Below are positions 32,580 through 33,215 of a stretch of 33,215 nt of DNA, piece by piece. This DNA is from Brevundimonas diminuta 470-4 (GTDB lineage: Bacteria; Pseudomonadota; Alphaproteobacteria; Caulobacterales; Caulobacteraceae): positions 40,234-73,448 of the forward strand of contig KB291729.1 in NCBI GenBank assembly GCA_000318405.1, read 5' to 3'. The position numbers were made by a program, and so were the translations under genes. A model generated the notes under the pieces. That model worked only from the letters and a program-made list of their open reading frames with translations, was not told where the DNA came from and did no database searches. Within the stretch, counting starts at the first letter, position 1. Every line of letters begins with the position of its first letter.

Positions 32580-33215
32580 AACGCGAGTTCGCCGGACGCA
32601 GGCTTCGGCGAAGTCTTCTCCAGATTAGACAGTGTCACCCCGACGAGGCGTACGCCCCGGGTCGGCGGATAGAGGGATCGCACCAGCAGGCGGGCGATCT
32701 CTCGCAAGCGCGCCTTGGAGGCGACCGGCTCATTGAAGGAGCGGCTCCGGGTCGATTGCTGGAAGTCCGCCCATTTGACCTTCACCGTGACGGTCCGCCC
32801 CAGCGACCCCGCCTTTTCGCACCAGGCCCAGACATCGTCCGCCATCTCGTCCAATCCGGCCTCGATCGCCGCGGGATCGACCAGGTCGCTGGCGAAGGTG
32901 GTCTCCGACCCGCTCGACTTGCGTTCGCGATCCGGATTGACCGGACGATGATCCTCTCCTCGCGCCACGCCGTAGTACCAGGCGCCGGACTTGCCGAAGT
33001 GACGCTGCAGGAAGGCCAGGGACTGACGCTTCAGGTCCGCGCCGGTCTCGATGCCCAGGCGATTCATCTTCTCCGCCGTCACCGGCCCGACGCCATGGAA
33101 ACGCTTTACAGGCAGGGCTTCGACAAAGGCCTCTCCTCGCCCGGGCGGGACCACGAACTGGCCGTTCGGCTTGCGCTGGTCCGAGGCCAGCTTGGCCAGG
33201 AACTTGTTGTAGGAA
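32576..33215 (-). CDS. dinB: DNA polymerase IV (DinB), C-terminal part (5' end outside window)
   Basis: About 212 residues; the frame is open to the right edge and begins SYNKFLAKLASDQRKPNGQF, the conserved end of the palm domain of Y-family polymerases, so the start lies outside. Then follow the thumb helix-hairpin-helix (VKRFHGVGPVTAEKMNRLGI), HFGKSGAWYYGVARGEDHRPV, and the little-finger domain (KSSGSETTFASDL to VRLVGVTLSNL). It copies past damaged bases. The extreme C-terminus (SGELAL) is only a poor form of the usual clamp-binding motif. It forms an operon with alkB: damage reversal and damage tolerance together. Confidence 0.93.
   Translation of the reverse strand, partial: SYNKFLAKLASDQRKPNGQFVVPPGRGEAFVEALPVKRFHGVGPVTAEKMNRLGIETGADLKRQSLAFLQRHFGKSGAWYYGVARGEDHRPVNPDRERKSSGSETTFASDLVDPAAIEAGLDEMADDVWAWCEKAGSLGRTVTVKVKWADFQQSTRSRSFNEPVASKARLREIARLLVRSLYPPTRGVRLVGVTLSNLEKTSPKPASGELAL

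Noticed and set aside
1..33215. tRNA, rRNA, transposase or integrase genes
   Set aside because: None found on reading both strands; no IS-type terminal repeats were seen.

Overview
The window is GC-rich chromosomal DNA whose gene families point to an alphaproteobacterium of the Caulobacteraceae, most likely Brevundimonas-like. The pointers are a CopAB pair with His/Met-rich repeats, a spore-coat-U type chaperone-usher pilus, a long TonB-dependent receptor and a DUF6880 protein. The genus is inferred from gene content and style; no alignment was run.

Layout. 1-2.1 kb: end of a copA multicopper oxidase and a complete copB, both on +. 2.1-8.0 kb (-): a LuxR-type regulator downstream of a four-gene chaperone-usher operon (pilin, chaperone, usher, tip-like subunit), with a strong intrinsic terminator just after the pilin. 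8.2-13.1 kb (-): a translationally coupled TolC / HlyD / ABC-2 permease exporter whose permease is a head-to-tail double protein and which has no ATPase gene in view. 13.2-15.8 kb (+): a flavin dehydrogenase and a BASS-family (bile acid:sodium symporter-like) transporter. 15.8-24.8 kb (-): a tightly packed run coq4-like, DUF2147, fadE, high-molecular-weight fabG, maoC, fadI, fadD. 25.2-28.7 kb (-): a TonB-dependent receptor and a small secreted protein resembling PraB, in DNA of clearly lower GC. 29.1 kb (+): a TetR regulator. 29.7-30.4 kb: a non-coding, partly AT-rich stretch with a terminator hairpin and a sequence matching the 3' end of guaA. 30.4-33.2 kb: a small unknown ORF, a DUF6880 protein, alkB and the 3' part of dinB.

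The most interesting signal is regulatory. A 19-bp box with approximate consensus NCTAYYTACAYTAATGTCA occurs in front of tetR, the TonB receptor, the coq4-fad operon (twice) and the flavin dehydrogenase/BASS pair. In front of coq4 the two boxes lie over a perfect TTGACA -35 element and its presumed -10 region. The simplest model is one TetR-family repressor controlling a dispersed regulon. In that regulon a hydrophobic or amphipathic substrate would cross the outer membrane through the TonB receptor (perhaps helped by the PraB-like protein). It would perhaps cross the inner membrane through the BASS carrier, be oxidised by the flavin dehydrogenase, be activated by FadD, and be shortened by a beta-oxidation set that uses a MaoC hydratase and a FabG-type dehydrogenase, which implies R-hydroxyacyl intermediates. 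The substrate (fatty acid, isoprenoid or steroid-like acid, alkane product) cannot be read from the sequence.
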